A stretch of 64,000 bases of DNA from positions 4,684,501-4,748,500 of the forward strand of contig NZ_CP129672.1 of assembly GCF_030505195.1 (NCBI RefSeq), in the 5' to 3' direction. Shown here in pieces: positions 52,780 through 61,600 of this stretch. This DNA comes from Comamonas testosteroni. GTDB lineage: Bacteria > Pseudomonadota > Gammaproteobacteria > Burkholderiales > Burkholderiaceae_C. Numbering within the stretch: the first letter of the stretch is position 1; every line of letters begins with the position of its first letter. A program made the translations under genes and the position numbers. The notes beneath the pieces are model-generated. The model was given only the letters and a program-made list of their open reading frames with translations, was not told the DNA's origin and did not search any database.

Positions 52780-53210
52780 GCCCCGAGCAAGTTCACACTG
52801 GATTGACCGGAAATCATTCGTTTCAGACCCTTCAGGCTGGCTCATGGCCGAAAGGCTGCCGGCGTCATGAATTCCTGGAGCAGACATTCGATGTGAGCGC
52901 CAGATCGTCCTGCGCCTGATTTCGGGGTCACAAGTGAATGGACGAAAGAGCAGCTGTCTGTAGCCAAATCGAGCATGGTGGCGGTCATTCGGCGACCGCA
53001 GGGCCAATGTCTTCCCGGCATTCTTCTGCCCGGTGTTGACCTTCCCCCATGCGTCCTATGTCCTCCTCACTGCCAAATGCAACCTTCATTACGGGGGCAC
53101 AAGACTCTCATGTGCTCTCGCTGATGGTTTCACTCAGGCTGGGAGAGCACCGCCGAACCCGAGTCTGAAAACTGGATGGTTCATGGCGGACTCTTTACTG
53201 TCGAGGAGCC
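52780..53210. other. Intergenic region with repeat relics
   Basis: 431 bases without a credible gene. The part 52797-52900 contains TGACCGGAAATCATTCG and GGAGCAGACATTCGATG, matching the family of dispersed relics noted elsewhere. It lies between a plus-strand and a minus-strand gene that converge; no obvious terminator was found. Confidence 0.45.
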
Positions 53211-54191
53211 CTATTCGATGTCCCTGCGATACTGACCAGGTGTCACCCCCAGTTGCTGTCGGAAGATGCGATTCATGTGGGTTTGGTCAGAAAACCCACA
53301 AGCCCTGGCAACCTCGGAGAGCGTCATTTCGCCATTTTTAATGAGCGACTTGGCCTGTGCAACCCGCAGATTCTGTCGATATTGGTGGGGCGTTAGATGC
53401 AAGGTTCGGGTGAATCGCTGGAAAAGTACGGTACGGCTCAAGCCAACATATGCGGCCAATTCTCCGAATGTGAAAGGCTGGTCCAAGTGGGCGCGCATAT
53501 ATTCATCCACTTTTCTGAGTTGAGACGCTGATAGCTGTACGTCGGCATGAGGGGACTCCTTGCCGCCAAGCACACAATGTCGCTGAAGGATGTGGCTGCC
53601 AATTGCGCGTGCGAGGTACTCGCTGCGCCAGTCCTGATATAGACCCTCCAAAAGCATCTGTTTGGTCGCGCGCATCAGTTGCGACAATATGGGGTCGGTG
53701 GCACCGAACGAAGCCTTGTAGTGAAATTCCACCTTTCCTAAGTCGAATATGTCTTCAGCGACCTCTCTAAGCACACTATCTTTCAGGAAGAAATGCAACG
53801 TGCGAGTATGGTTGCCTATCGTATCTACAACGGCCTCACCGGGCGGAGTGATGACAAGCGCCTGAGGCTCAAGCAAGCCTGCAAAATCTCCCCCCTGTGC
53901 ATTCCGCTGAATGTCTGCTGGAGTCAGCACCATCGCAATCCATATGCCGGAGATAGGCCGGTGCTCAATGGTGTGCGGGGACTCCTGAGTGATCACTGCC
54001 GCTAAATCGCCCCATCCGCGTCCCTCACTGGAATGAAGGATCTTGATGCTATCAATCAGCGGAAGTGAAGTTTCCTCCAGTCTATATTCAAGCGCGGACC
54101 ATGACTGCGTACGCAGGTGTGAGGCAGAAGTCGATTGCTGCGGAGGATCCCAAACGCCTGAATAACTGTTTTCCTTACTGCATTTTTCCAT
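53211..54191 (-). CDS. AraC-family transcriptional regulator
   Basis: 326 residues. The C-terminal AraC domain has both HTH motifs (FGELAAYVGLSRTVLFQRFT and LSEVARACGFSDQTHMNRIF) with the family end LGVTPGQYRRDIE. The N-terminal cupin-like region (WIAMVLTPADIQRNAQGG; ALVITPPGEAVVDTIGNH) senses an unknown ligand. It stands alone before an AT-rich kilobase. Start at 54191 is the longest possible; an internal start cannot be ruled out. Confidence 0.88.
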   Translation of the reverse strand: MEKCSKENSYSGVWDPPQQSTSASHLRTQSWSALEYRLEETSLPLIDSIKILHSSEGRGWGDLAAVITQESPHTIEHRPISGIWIAMVLTPADIQRNAQGGDFAGLLEPQALVITPPGEAVVDTIGNHTRTLHFFLKDSVLREVAEDIFDLGKVEFHYKASFGATDPILSQLMRATKQMLLEGLYQDWRSEYLARAIGSHILQRHCVLGGKESPHADVQLSASQLRKVDEYMRAHLDQPFTFGELAAYVGLSRTVLFQRFTRTLHLTPHQYRQNLRVAQAKSLIKNGEMTLSEVARACGFSDQTHMNRIFRQQLGVTPGQYRRDIE

Positions 54192-54622
54192 AATTTTTCT
54201 GATGATTGCTTGTTGATTTCCTAGAGAGGCTGTTGCGTGGATCTCGTGGAGATATAGGGCGCTGAGACAATTTCCTATTGCTCAAGAATGATCTGTCCAA
54301 TAGAGCGCATCGGTTTCATCTTCAGGGAGGTCAGCAGAAATATGTACGATAAATCAATAATCAGGACGGATATACTTTTTTCCTGAAATTCATCATCAAT
54401 AATTCCTGGCAGGGATCTGAGGTGTAGTGCAGGTGCTAAGCAGGTGATTGATGTAAAAAGTCAGATCACTATTATTCATGAGTGGCAGGATTTGCCATTT
54501 CAGTACAAGGCAGGCACTCCTGCCTGGTTTTTCAGATGCTGAATATTGCTGCCAGGACATTGATTTATATGGTTGTTCATCCTTGCAGGAGAGGCGATTT
54601 ATTAGGTGCTTGTGAGGACTGA

Positions 54623-54691
54623 ATGGGAATGATCTTCTTGTCTTTGGGAGTTGCTGTTCTCTTTTGTGTTTTGGCTTGCATGCGCAGCTAA
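54623..54691 (+). CDS. Candidate 22-residue hydrophobic peptide
   Basis: ATG with GAGG ten bases upstream opens a frame encoding MGMIFLSLGVAVLFCVLACM then RS and a TAA stop. It reads as a single membrane helix. There is no homology I can name; the case rests on the ribosome binding site, composition and its place in an otherwise empty region. Confidence 0.25.
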   Translation: MGMIFLSLGVAVLFCVLACMRS

Positions 54692-54782
54692 CGTAATGGC
54701 GTGCCGCTGATCAAGAAATTGCATTGAAGTGAATGTCGCTTGACTGAAATCTGCATATTCACATGTTCAGCAGGGGGGTGGT

Positions 54783-55045
54783 ATGTATTTCTTGATTCTA
54801 TTGGGTGCAGTTGTTTCGATATTGAAGTTGATGCGGTTTGAGCCAGTTTTGGATTGGTCGTGGTACTCAATAAGCATGGTTTTTGTATTTTTTTTTTGCT
54901 GTGGTCGGTTTTGGCGAGTATTCGCAAAAACCGGAAAAAAATAGAGCAGAATGCCAACGAAAACGATATCAACTCAGATCGCCCGGCGCAACCAGAAGTA
55001 GGAGCTTGGGAGGATATTCATGAATGGGAAAGGAATAGACAATAA
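54783..55045 (+). pseudogene. Small Trp-rich membrane protein, frame broken at a T10 run
   Basis: An ATG after AGGGGGG starts MYFLILLGAVVSILKLMRFE then PVLDWSWYSISMVFVFFF; this frame ends at a TAG at 54942-54944 (53 residues). One extra T in the T10 run at 54888-54897 would join it to LLWSVLASIRKNRKKIEQNA and a charged tail ending at 55045, giving 87 residues. The start MYFL, LK..., WSW and a charged tail recall the small Trp-rich proteins (TIGR04438) of Burkholderiales. It may be a pseudogene, a sequencing slip, or a phase-variable gene. Confidence 0.45.
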
Positions 55046-55249
55046 GAATCATGATAATGATGGGGTTGTTAATTTCGGTGCCAATAATATTCCCCGTGAT
55101 TAATCCATGAAACTCGGATTGAAGAATGTACTTTACGTACAGGACTCCTTGATTTCTATAAGAATTTGCTTATTTTGAGATTTTTCTGCGGGGTTTTTCT
55201 GGGCTTCTGCCTAAATTCGCGCCCTGAATTCAATAAAAACTGAGTACCA

Positions 55250-55684
55250 ATGCATAAGAGTGAGTGTGTGAGAGGCTTCACACTGATCGAGCTTCTGATC
55301 GTCATAGCCATGATGGGCGTCCTGGCGGCAATCGCCGTGCCTAGCTATAGCGACTACCTCAAGCGCGGCCGCATCGTCGATGGCCTGGTGCCTCTTGCGG
55401 ACATGGGGGCCAAGCTGGAGCAGTATTTCCAGGATTACCGCCAGTACACCGGTGCCTGCGCGGCGGACTCGATTGCGCCTTTGCCTGCGGAAACCAGCCA
55501 CTTCAAGTACACCTGCGCCCTGGACGAAACACCCCCGAAGGTCACCGCCACAGGCAAGGGCAGCATGAGTGGTTTTGTCTTCACCCTTGACACCAAGGGC
55601 GTGCGCAAGACTGTCTCAACGCCTACTGGCTGGACGACGCCTGAAGCCAATTGCTGGTCTTCACGCAAGGACGGAAGTTGCTGA
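55250..55684 (+). CDS. pilE: Type IV pilin-like protein (PilE family)
   Basis: 144-residue prepilin with a short basic leader and the cleavage/methylation site G-FTLIELLIVIAMMGVLAA, followed by the long N-terminal helix (IAVPSYSDYLKRGRIVDGLV) and a globular domain with a C-terminal disulfide pair (NCWSSRKDGSC). The length is that of PilE-like minor pilins. First gene of the minor pilin operon; the next gene overlaps its stop (TGATG). The ribosome binding site is weak. Confidence 0.9.
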   Translation: MHKSECVRGFTLIELLIVIAMMGVLAAIAVPSYSDYLKRGRIVDGLVPLADMGAKLEQYFQDYRQYTGACAADSIAPLPAETSHFKYTCALDETPPKVTATGKGSMSGFVFTLDTKGVRKTVSTPTGWTTPEANCWSSRKDGSC

Positions 55685-56250
55685 TGCGCCGCGCTGTACA
55701 GGGTTTCACCCTTGTCGAGATGCTCGTTGGCCTGGGTCTCACAGTCTTCTTCATGCTGATGACGCTACCCAGCGCCAGCGCCTACCTGAGCGACGCTCGC
55801 ATCCGCGCAGCGGCACAGACCTATTACAGCAGCGCACAACTTGCGCGCGCCGAGGCCGTACGTCGCAATGCCGAGGTACGGCTCCTGCTGACCGATGATC
55901 CGAGCGCTTCGCCGCCCACGACCAGCGTGAATGCCCTCGGCTGGGTCACGCTGGCAGGTGGTTTGCAGGGAGTCGACTGGAGCACGCTCGAGGGAACGGA
56001 ATGGGTTGACAGCAAAGATCCGAAGGAAGCAACAACGGGACTGCGCGTGGAGGCCAACGAGGCCGTCGTGCAGTTCAATGGCCAGGGGGCGGCCTCCGTC
56101 AAGCAGATCGTCAAATTCCTGGGCCCCGCAGCGGACGCCTGCTATCCGCAGGGTCCCCGCCGTTGCCTGCATGTCGTCATATCGCTTGGCGGACAGGTTC
56201 GTTTGTGCGATCCAGGCATTTCAAACAACGGAGATAACCGCAAATGCTGA
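55684..56250 (+). CDS. fimT: Type IV pilus minor pilin FimT/GspH-like
   Basis: 188 residues. Leader MRRAVQG then FTLVEMLVGLGLTVFFMLMT, a prepilin peptidase site with Glu5, followed by a GspH/FimT beta domain (IRAAAQTYYSSAQLARAEAV; GQGAASVKQIVKFLGPAADA). Overlaps pilE by one base (TGATG) and pilV by seven bases, so the operon is tightly coupled. Confidence 0.88.
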   Translation: MRRAVQGFTLVEMLVGLGLTVFFMLMTLPSASAYLSDARIRAAAQTYYSSAQLARAEAVRRNAEVRLLLTDDPSASPPTTSVNALGWVTLAGGLQGVDWSTLEGTEWVDSKDPKEATTGLRVEANEAVVQFNGQGAASVKQIVKFLGPAADACYPQGPRRCLHVVISLGGQVRLCDPGISNNGDNRKC

Positions 56251-56756
56251 CCTCCCCCGCCAGGACAGGCGCAAGACAGGGCCGCAACCAGCACGGCATT
56301 GCACTGATCGAGTCACTTGTATCCATCATCATCGTCATGACTGGCATCCTCGGAATTGCCGGGCTGACCATGAAGTCCGCGACCTGGGCCGGTCATGCGC
56401 AGTACCGCACGGAGGCGGGCATGTTCGCTTCGCAGATCGTGCGGCTGATCGAGCTCAAAGTGAGCCGCAGCTCGCCAGACAATCTGGCGAACTCGCTGAC
56501 AGCGTTCCAGCACCAGCCCGATGGCGAGATGTGTAACTTCAGCGGCGATAGTGCAGGAGACGCCACGTTCCAAAGCGTGCTCAAAGCCGCACGGGGCGAG
56601 CAAACCAACGTACATGGCCTGCCTGGCACCACGGCTGCCATGCAGCAAGTCAGGGTTGATGCAGCGGATGACAATCGGATCACGGTCACGCTGTGCTGGC
56701 AAGGGCCCAATGACCCGGCCGTGCGCAACTACCAGATCCAGGCTTTCGTGCACTAG
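56244..56756 (+). CDS. pilV: Type IV pilus minor pilin PilV
   Basis: 170 residues with an 18-residue basic leader and the site G-IALIESLVSIIIVMTGILG, typical of PilV, then GIAGLTMKSATWAGHAQYR, a hydrophobic helix and a small soluble domain ending in a strand (VRNYQIQAFVH). Gene order FimT-PilV-PilW-PilX-PilY1 supports the call. Part of the minor pilin priming complex for type IV pili. Confidence 0.9.
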   Translation: MLTSPARTGARQGRNQHGIALIESLVSIIIVMTGILGIAGLTMKSATWAGHAQYRTEAGMFASQIVRLIELKVSRSSPDNLANSLTAFQHQPDGEMCNFSGDSAGDATFQSVLKAARGEQTNVHGLPGTTAAMQQVRVDAADDNRITVTLCWQGPNDPAVRNYQIQAFVH

Positions 56757-56759
56757 GGC

Positions 56760-57890
56760 ATGCCAATGAAAAAACGCAAGCTCCCATGCGCAACACCGTT
56801 GGCAATGGGTCGGTCCCTTGGTTTTTCCCTGATCGAAATCATGGTGGGGCTGGCCATAGGTCTGGCCAGCATGCTGGCCATCTACCAGTTGTATGCAACG
56901 TCCGAAGGGCGGCGGCGCACCATCGTCTCGATCAGTGAAGCGCAGACGGCAGGCTCCATGGCATTGTTCGCCATTGAACGCGACATTCGCTCGGCAGGGC
57001 TGGGGTTTGCAAGCATCGACCCCCGCTATCTCAACTGCTCAGTGAAAGCGTACAACAGCGGACGCAGCACGGCCGCTTTCGACTTCCCGCTGCTACCTGT
57101 GCGCATCGCAGACGGGAGGATCTGGGTGCTGACTGGCTCTTCCAGCAATATGTTTGCTGGCGCCCGCTATGTGGACAGCAGCGGCGGTGAATTCAAGATG
57201 GAGAGATCGAATGCGGGCTTTCAGGCCGGCGATGTGATCCTGGGCACCAGCGACAGCTTCACCAACAATTGCCTGCTGATGGAAGTGACCGCCGGGGCCG
57301 AGCCGACATCCCCAACAGCAGCCGCCAACAAAAACAAGGTCCATCGAAAGACCGGCACCTACCAGGATTATTACCAAGGCAAGGAGGTCGATGCCACGCG
57401 CAATGATGGCGCTCACATCAGCCTCCTGGATTCGAGCAAAAGCAGTCTGGGCGAAGGCATGCTCTACAGCCTGGGGCCGGAGCCCACCCTCACCGTCTGG
57501 AGCGTGGACGACAAGAAGCAACTGACCCGCTACAACCATCTCGATGAAACCGAGACGGGCAAGGTCGCCGTGGCCCATGACATATTGCAACTTCAGGCCG
57601 AATACGGCTATGACGCCAACGCCAATGGCGCGATCGATGAAGAAGCCGAATGGACCGCTTCGCTTACCCCCGGTGCAACCAGGTGGGAGCAGATTCTTGC
57701 TGTGCGTATCGCCGTACTGATGCGTATTCCGCACTACGAAAAAGACAAAGTCACCAACTCCGCACCCCGCTGGGCCAACGGCACCAAGGAATTCAGCATG
57801 GAAGCGGGGGATGAATGGAAGCACTACCGCTACCGGGTATACGAAAGCATTGTCCCGCTGCGTAACACGCTATGGGGTCAGCAGTTATGA
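56760..57890 (+). CDS. pilW: Type IV pilus minor pilin PilW
   Basis: 376-residue minor pilin with leader and cleavage region G-FSLIEIMVGLAIGLASMLA preceded by MPMKKRKLPCATPLAMGRSL. The large globular domain contains LFAIERDIRSAGLGF and repeated aromatic beta segments, as in PilW proteins. It starts three bases after pilV and overlaps pilX as ATGA. Confidence 0.9.
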   Translation: MPMKKRKLPCATPLAMGRSLGFSLIEIMVGLAIGLASMLAIYQLYATSEGRRRTIVSISEAQTAGSMALFAIERDIRSAGLGFASIDPRYLNCSVKAYNSGRSTAAFDFPLLPVRIADGRIWVLTGSSSNMFAGARYVDSSGGEFKMERSNAGFQAGDVILGTSDSFTNNCLLMEVTAGAEPTSPTAAANKNKVHRKTGTYQDYYQGKEVDATRNDGAHISLLDSSKSSLGEGMLYSLGPEPTLTVWSVDDKKQLTRYNHLDETETGKVAVAHDILQLQAEYGYDANANGAIDEEAEWTASLTPGATRWEQILAVRIAVLMRIPHYEKDKVTNSAPRWANGTKEFSMEAGDEWKHYRYRVYESIVPLRNTLWGQQL

Positions 57891-58492
57891 AAGCCGTGCA
57901 TTCACTCACACATCGCCCCAGGCCCCGCAGGCAGGCCCCGCAACGCGGCGTCATCCTTCTGGTCGCACTGGTCGCACTGGTCGCACTGGTCGCACTGGTC
58001 GTGCTGCTGGTGATGACGCTCACCGGCCTGGCCTTGGTGCGCACCTCCACTCAGGGCGCCGGCATGGCAGGCAGCCTTGCACTCAAGCAAGGGGCCACAT
58101 CGGGTGCCGACTTGGGGCTGGAGAGAGGCATGGCCCAGCTCGATGCGCTGTATTCCGCTGGCGGTGCGACGCTGGAGGCCGACGCTGACGGTGGCTACTT
58201 CGCCAGCCATGACCCCAGGGCGCCGCTGGACTGGAGCCAGGCCAATCTGGTCACCGAAGACGATGGCCTGGGCAACAAGGTGGAATTTCTCATTCACCGG
58301 CTGTGCAGGGATGCCGGCCGCTGGGATGCCGCTGGCCAAAGCTGCGTGCTGCCGCAGGAGCTGGAGTGCCCAGGCTCCTCAGAGACGGCAGGCAGTGTTT
58401 CCTCTTGCAACGCCCGCCCCATGTACCGCATCACGGCACGAGCCACGGGCCCGCGCAGCACCCTGAGCCTGGTGCAGATGACCGTGTATTGA
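57887..58492 (+). CDS. pilX: Type IV pilus assembly protein PilX
   Basis: 201 residues. A basic N-terminus (HRPRPRRQAPQRG) is followed by a hydrophobic helix VILLVALVALVALVALVVLL, encoded by a 9-bp tandem repeat, then the PilX domain (GLALVRTSTQGAGMAGSLAL; RARPMYRITARATG-type end). PilX works with PilY1 and PilW in pilus assembly. The ATG overlaps the pilW stop. Confidence 0.88.
   Translation: MKAVHSLTHRPRPRRQAPQRGVILLVALVALVALVALVVLLVMTLTGLALVRTSTQGAGMAGSLALKQGATSGADLGLERGMAQLDALYSAGGATLEADADGGYFASHDPRAPLDWSQANLVTEDDGLGNKVEFLIHRLCRDAGRWDAAGQSCVLPQELECPGSSETAGSVSSCNARPMYRITARATGPRSTLSLVQMTVY
57959..58003 (+). repeat. 9-bp tandem repeat in the pilX membrane helix
   Basis: CTGGTCGCA occurs four times exactly (57959-57994) and a fifth time as CTGGTCGTG. 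Each unit encodes Leu-Val-Ala, giving (LVA)4-LVV. Slippage would lengthen or shorten the helix by three residues without a frameshift. Confidence 0.95.
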
Positions 58493-58560
58493 CCGCGTGG
58501 GTGGGCATGGCTGGCGGGAAAACGGAAGCCGCGGACAAGGTCGGCATGCATGCAGACCAA

Positions 58561-58597
58561 CAGACAGGCAGATAGACAGGCAGATAGACAGACAGAC
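58561..58597 (+). repeat. Tetranucleotide repeat upstream of pilY1
   Basis: Nine units of CAGA, CAGG or TAGA in a row, including two exact copies of the 12-mer CAGGCAGATAGA, end about 40 bases before the pilY1 ATG. Length change would alter the spacing in the pilX-pilY1 leader. Confidence 0.9.
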
Positions 58598-58638
58598 GGG
58601 CACTCGGATTGCCCGAGGTTGGAAAAGGGAGGTTCGAG

Positions 58639-61600
58639 ATGCACCAGAAACTGACATATAGGCTGCGGCCATTCATCACGGCATCGCTGGCAGGGGTCAT
58701 CAGTTTGGGCCTGCTGGTCTTCGCTGGCCGCATGGCCGTGGCCAACGCTCCGGCCCAGGATGCCGTGCAGATATCGGACACGCCGCTGGGCGTCATGGCC
58801 GATCAGAACAAGCCGAACGTGATGCTGCTTCTGGACACCTCTGACTCCATGAAGTGGACCCACATGCCCGACGACTGGGAACAGGACGCCACCACCTACT
58901 TTCCCGTCGGCTACAAAAGCGCGCTGTGCAATACGCTGTACTACAACCCGCAAACCACTTATGCGCTGCCCAAGAGGCCTGATGGCCGGGATATGGACGC
59001 GCCTGCGTTTGAGAACGCCTGGAAGGATGGCTACGACCAGTCTCTGGGCACGGTGGACCTGTCCAAGAACTTTCAGGCCTACGACAACGACACCCGCCGC
59101 AGGGCGTTTTATGAAGATCCCGCCCAGCCAGCCTATTTCTTTGAATGGCGTAAATACTCCGCTGCATTCGTGCAGATGCCTCATTTTGAGGGGCCGTCCG
59201 AAAATCTCGGTGTTTGCAACAAGATCACGCCGTATTTGGACTGGAAACCAGTGCGCGTGGACGACGGCACACTGCGCGTCAACGAGCAGAGCCCCAACAT
59301 CTATGGCGGCGGCCCAGACGGATACTGGACACGCCGAGCCATACCAGCCGACAAGAAGCAAAATTTCGCCAACTGGTATAGCTATTACCGCACGCGCATC
59401 AATATGGCCAAGTCGTCGGTCAGCCTGGCTTTTTCCACACTGAACGACAATTTTCGCATCGGCTTTCTGACCGTGGCCAATCCCGGTGCCGGGCCCCACA
59501 GCAAGTTTCTACCGGTCGCTGACTTCAACACAGATGGCAAGCAGCAGTGGCTTGAGGCCATACAGACGGTCAAGACCGGCGGCACCTCGCCAGCCCGTGA
59601 GGCGCTGGCTCGCGTCGGTCGCTACTATGCAGGCCAAAGCGACAGCATCAATGCCAGCATGACGCCCTTCGTCGACCCTGTGGTGTCGGCCTGTCAGCGC
59701 CATTACGCCATTGTGACCACTGACGGGTACTGGAACGTCGGGCAAGAGAGCGCAGGGCCTGTGAAGATTGATGGCAAAACCCTGGTCGGCCAGCAGGACG
59801 GCCCGCCAGAATCGCTGACCGATGCCGATGGGCTGCGCCCGCGGCCTATTTTCGATGGCTCGGTCAGCGGCACCAAAGACGTACACGATGCCGAGGTCCG
59901 CTATGGTGCGGAGTGGTGCAGTCAGTGGCAGCTGACGACGCCAGGCGGGGGCACCAAAACCGAGACCACCTACAAAAAGATCGTCAAGAAAGACGTTCTC
60001 AAGCAAGCGTGGAGCACTGCCACTCTTAGCTGGATGAAGAAAAGCACGAGGACGCTGCGAGAGTACTTCGGAAAAATCAGCGACATAGAGGAGCAACTGG
60101 AATGGCCCAAGCGCGTCCGCTCCTACTGGTATTCGCAAAGGACAGACCAGGTCAACGTCAAGGGCTACAGGCAAAGGATTACCTGGGACTATGTCACCAA
60201 GACGCAATACCGCTGGAAGTCGACAAGCACCTGGAGTACGGAAACACAGACGCCCTGGGCTTCGGCCCTGGCCATACAGACCCGGCAAAAGCGCTATTTT
60301 TACTGGTACAAAAACCCTGCCGTGGGCGAACGGGACCTCAAGACCACGGACAAGGCGGTATGCGATCCATTTCCAGGCGGCTGCAGGGTAGAGGGCAGCG
60401 ACCAGTGGAGCGTGGTGCAGTCCTGCTCTGCCGGTATGGATGGATTCTTCAAGGTCGAGTGCGAGACCCAGAAGGTATCCGTCAGCGCAAAGGATTTTTG
60501 TGACAGAAATGGCCAGTATGTGGCGGGACTGGGGCTCATCCAATGTGAAGGTACTACCTCGGTCGCACCTTATTCCGGGCCTGTTGCCGCTTGCGGGACC
60601 CTTCACCCGGACCTGCGGGACAAAATCATTGCTGCATCGCAAGGCCATGGCGGCAGTCCGCTTTCCATGGTGCAGTTCTCCAATTGCGACAGTCGGCACT
60701 GGGAAGAGAAATTCGTCACAGCCGACGAATGCAAATCGGTTCCGCCCACTAAGGACAATGGATTCAAGACGACCCGTTGCATAAAAGAGGATTTCGGATC
60801 GCACACGGACAATAGCTGCCAGATCACGACGACCCCCGTGCTGGATGCATCCAACAACAACCTGTATTCGGAATGCAAAAAAAAATCTGACTATGAGTGG
60901 ACTGCAGAATGTACCGCGGGGCCCATGGACGATGCATCGGGGCGCATGAATACCCAGTGCGGGAGCCGTGGGGACCCTGACCCTGGGTACGACTTTTATA
61001 CTGGTCCGAAGAGTTGCACCCCCGGCATCCAGAAGAATGGATACTTCTATGAATGCACGCCCTTGCCGAGCACTTGGAGCGGTCCGGTTCAGCAAGGCTC
61101 CTCCGCCTGCTGGAACAGTTCTGATGGGGAGAAGACCTGTGAGAAACAAAGCAGTAGCTGGTGGCCTGCGGAGACCTGTTCGGCTGAGGCTCCCTCGGCG
61201 AGCAATGGCTGGGTCGGCCGCGAGTGCGCAAACAGAGGCGATGGCGATGTCACAGACCCGCCATCGTGCAAGCCAGCGCCAGGCAAGGAGGGCATTGCGC
61301 TGCCGGAGAGCGGTCCCAGGGCTCCAGGCACTTGCACACCACAGGCCGCCACGCCAGAAAATGGCTGTATCTACAGCAGGTGCACTGTTGATGGCCTCGA
61401 TCCGACTGACGTTCCAATAAATTACTGCACTCCCAACGCCGCTTCGGCGATCAATGATTGGGCGCAGACCACATGCACCCGTGTCGACGAATACCATTCA
61501 CGCGTGCCTTCCTGCTCGCAGCAGGGATGGCTAGACGGCTTCAAGACAATTTCCAGCTGTCGTAACGATTCCAAAGCCACGGACATGGCCTACGGCACCT

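Larger units (their letters stand above)
54192..55249. other. AT-rich kilobase before the pilin operon
   Basis: A stretch visibly richer in A and T than its neighbours, with runs such as a T10 at 54888-54897. It holds two candidate small ORFs (listed separately) and, in its last 150 bases, the promoter region of the pilus operon with the palindrome TGTACTTTACGTACA at 55127-55141. The low GC suggests foreign or relaxed DNA. Confidence 0.55.

Noticed and set aside
57959..58003. Short tandem repeats as a CRISPR array
   Set aside because: Units are contiguous 9-mers in a coding helix with no spacers; no cas genes in the window.
59509..61497. 662-codon open frame on the minus strand
   Set aside because: Antisense to pilY1; the plus-strand frame has vWA and Cys-repeat motifs, the minus one only low-complexity Arg/Ala/Leu.
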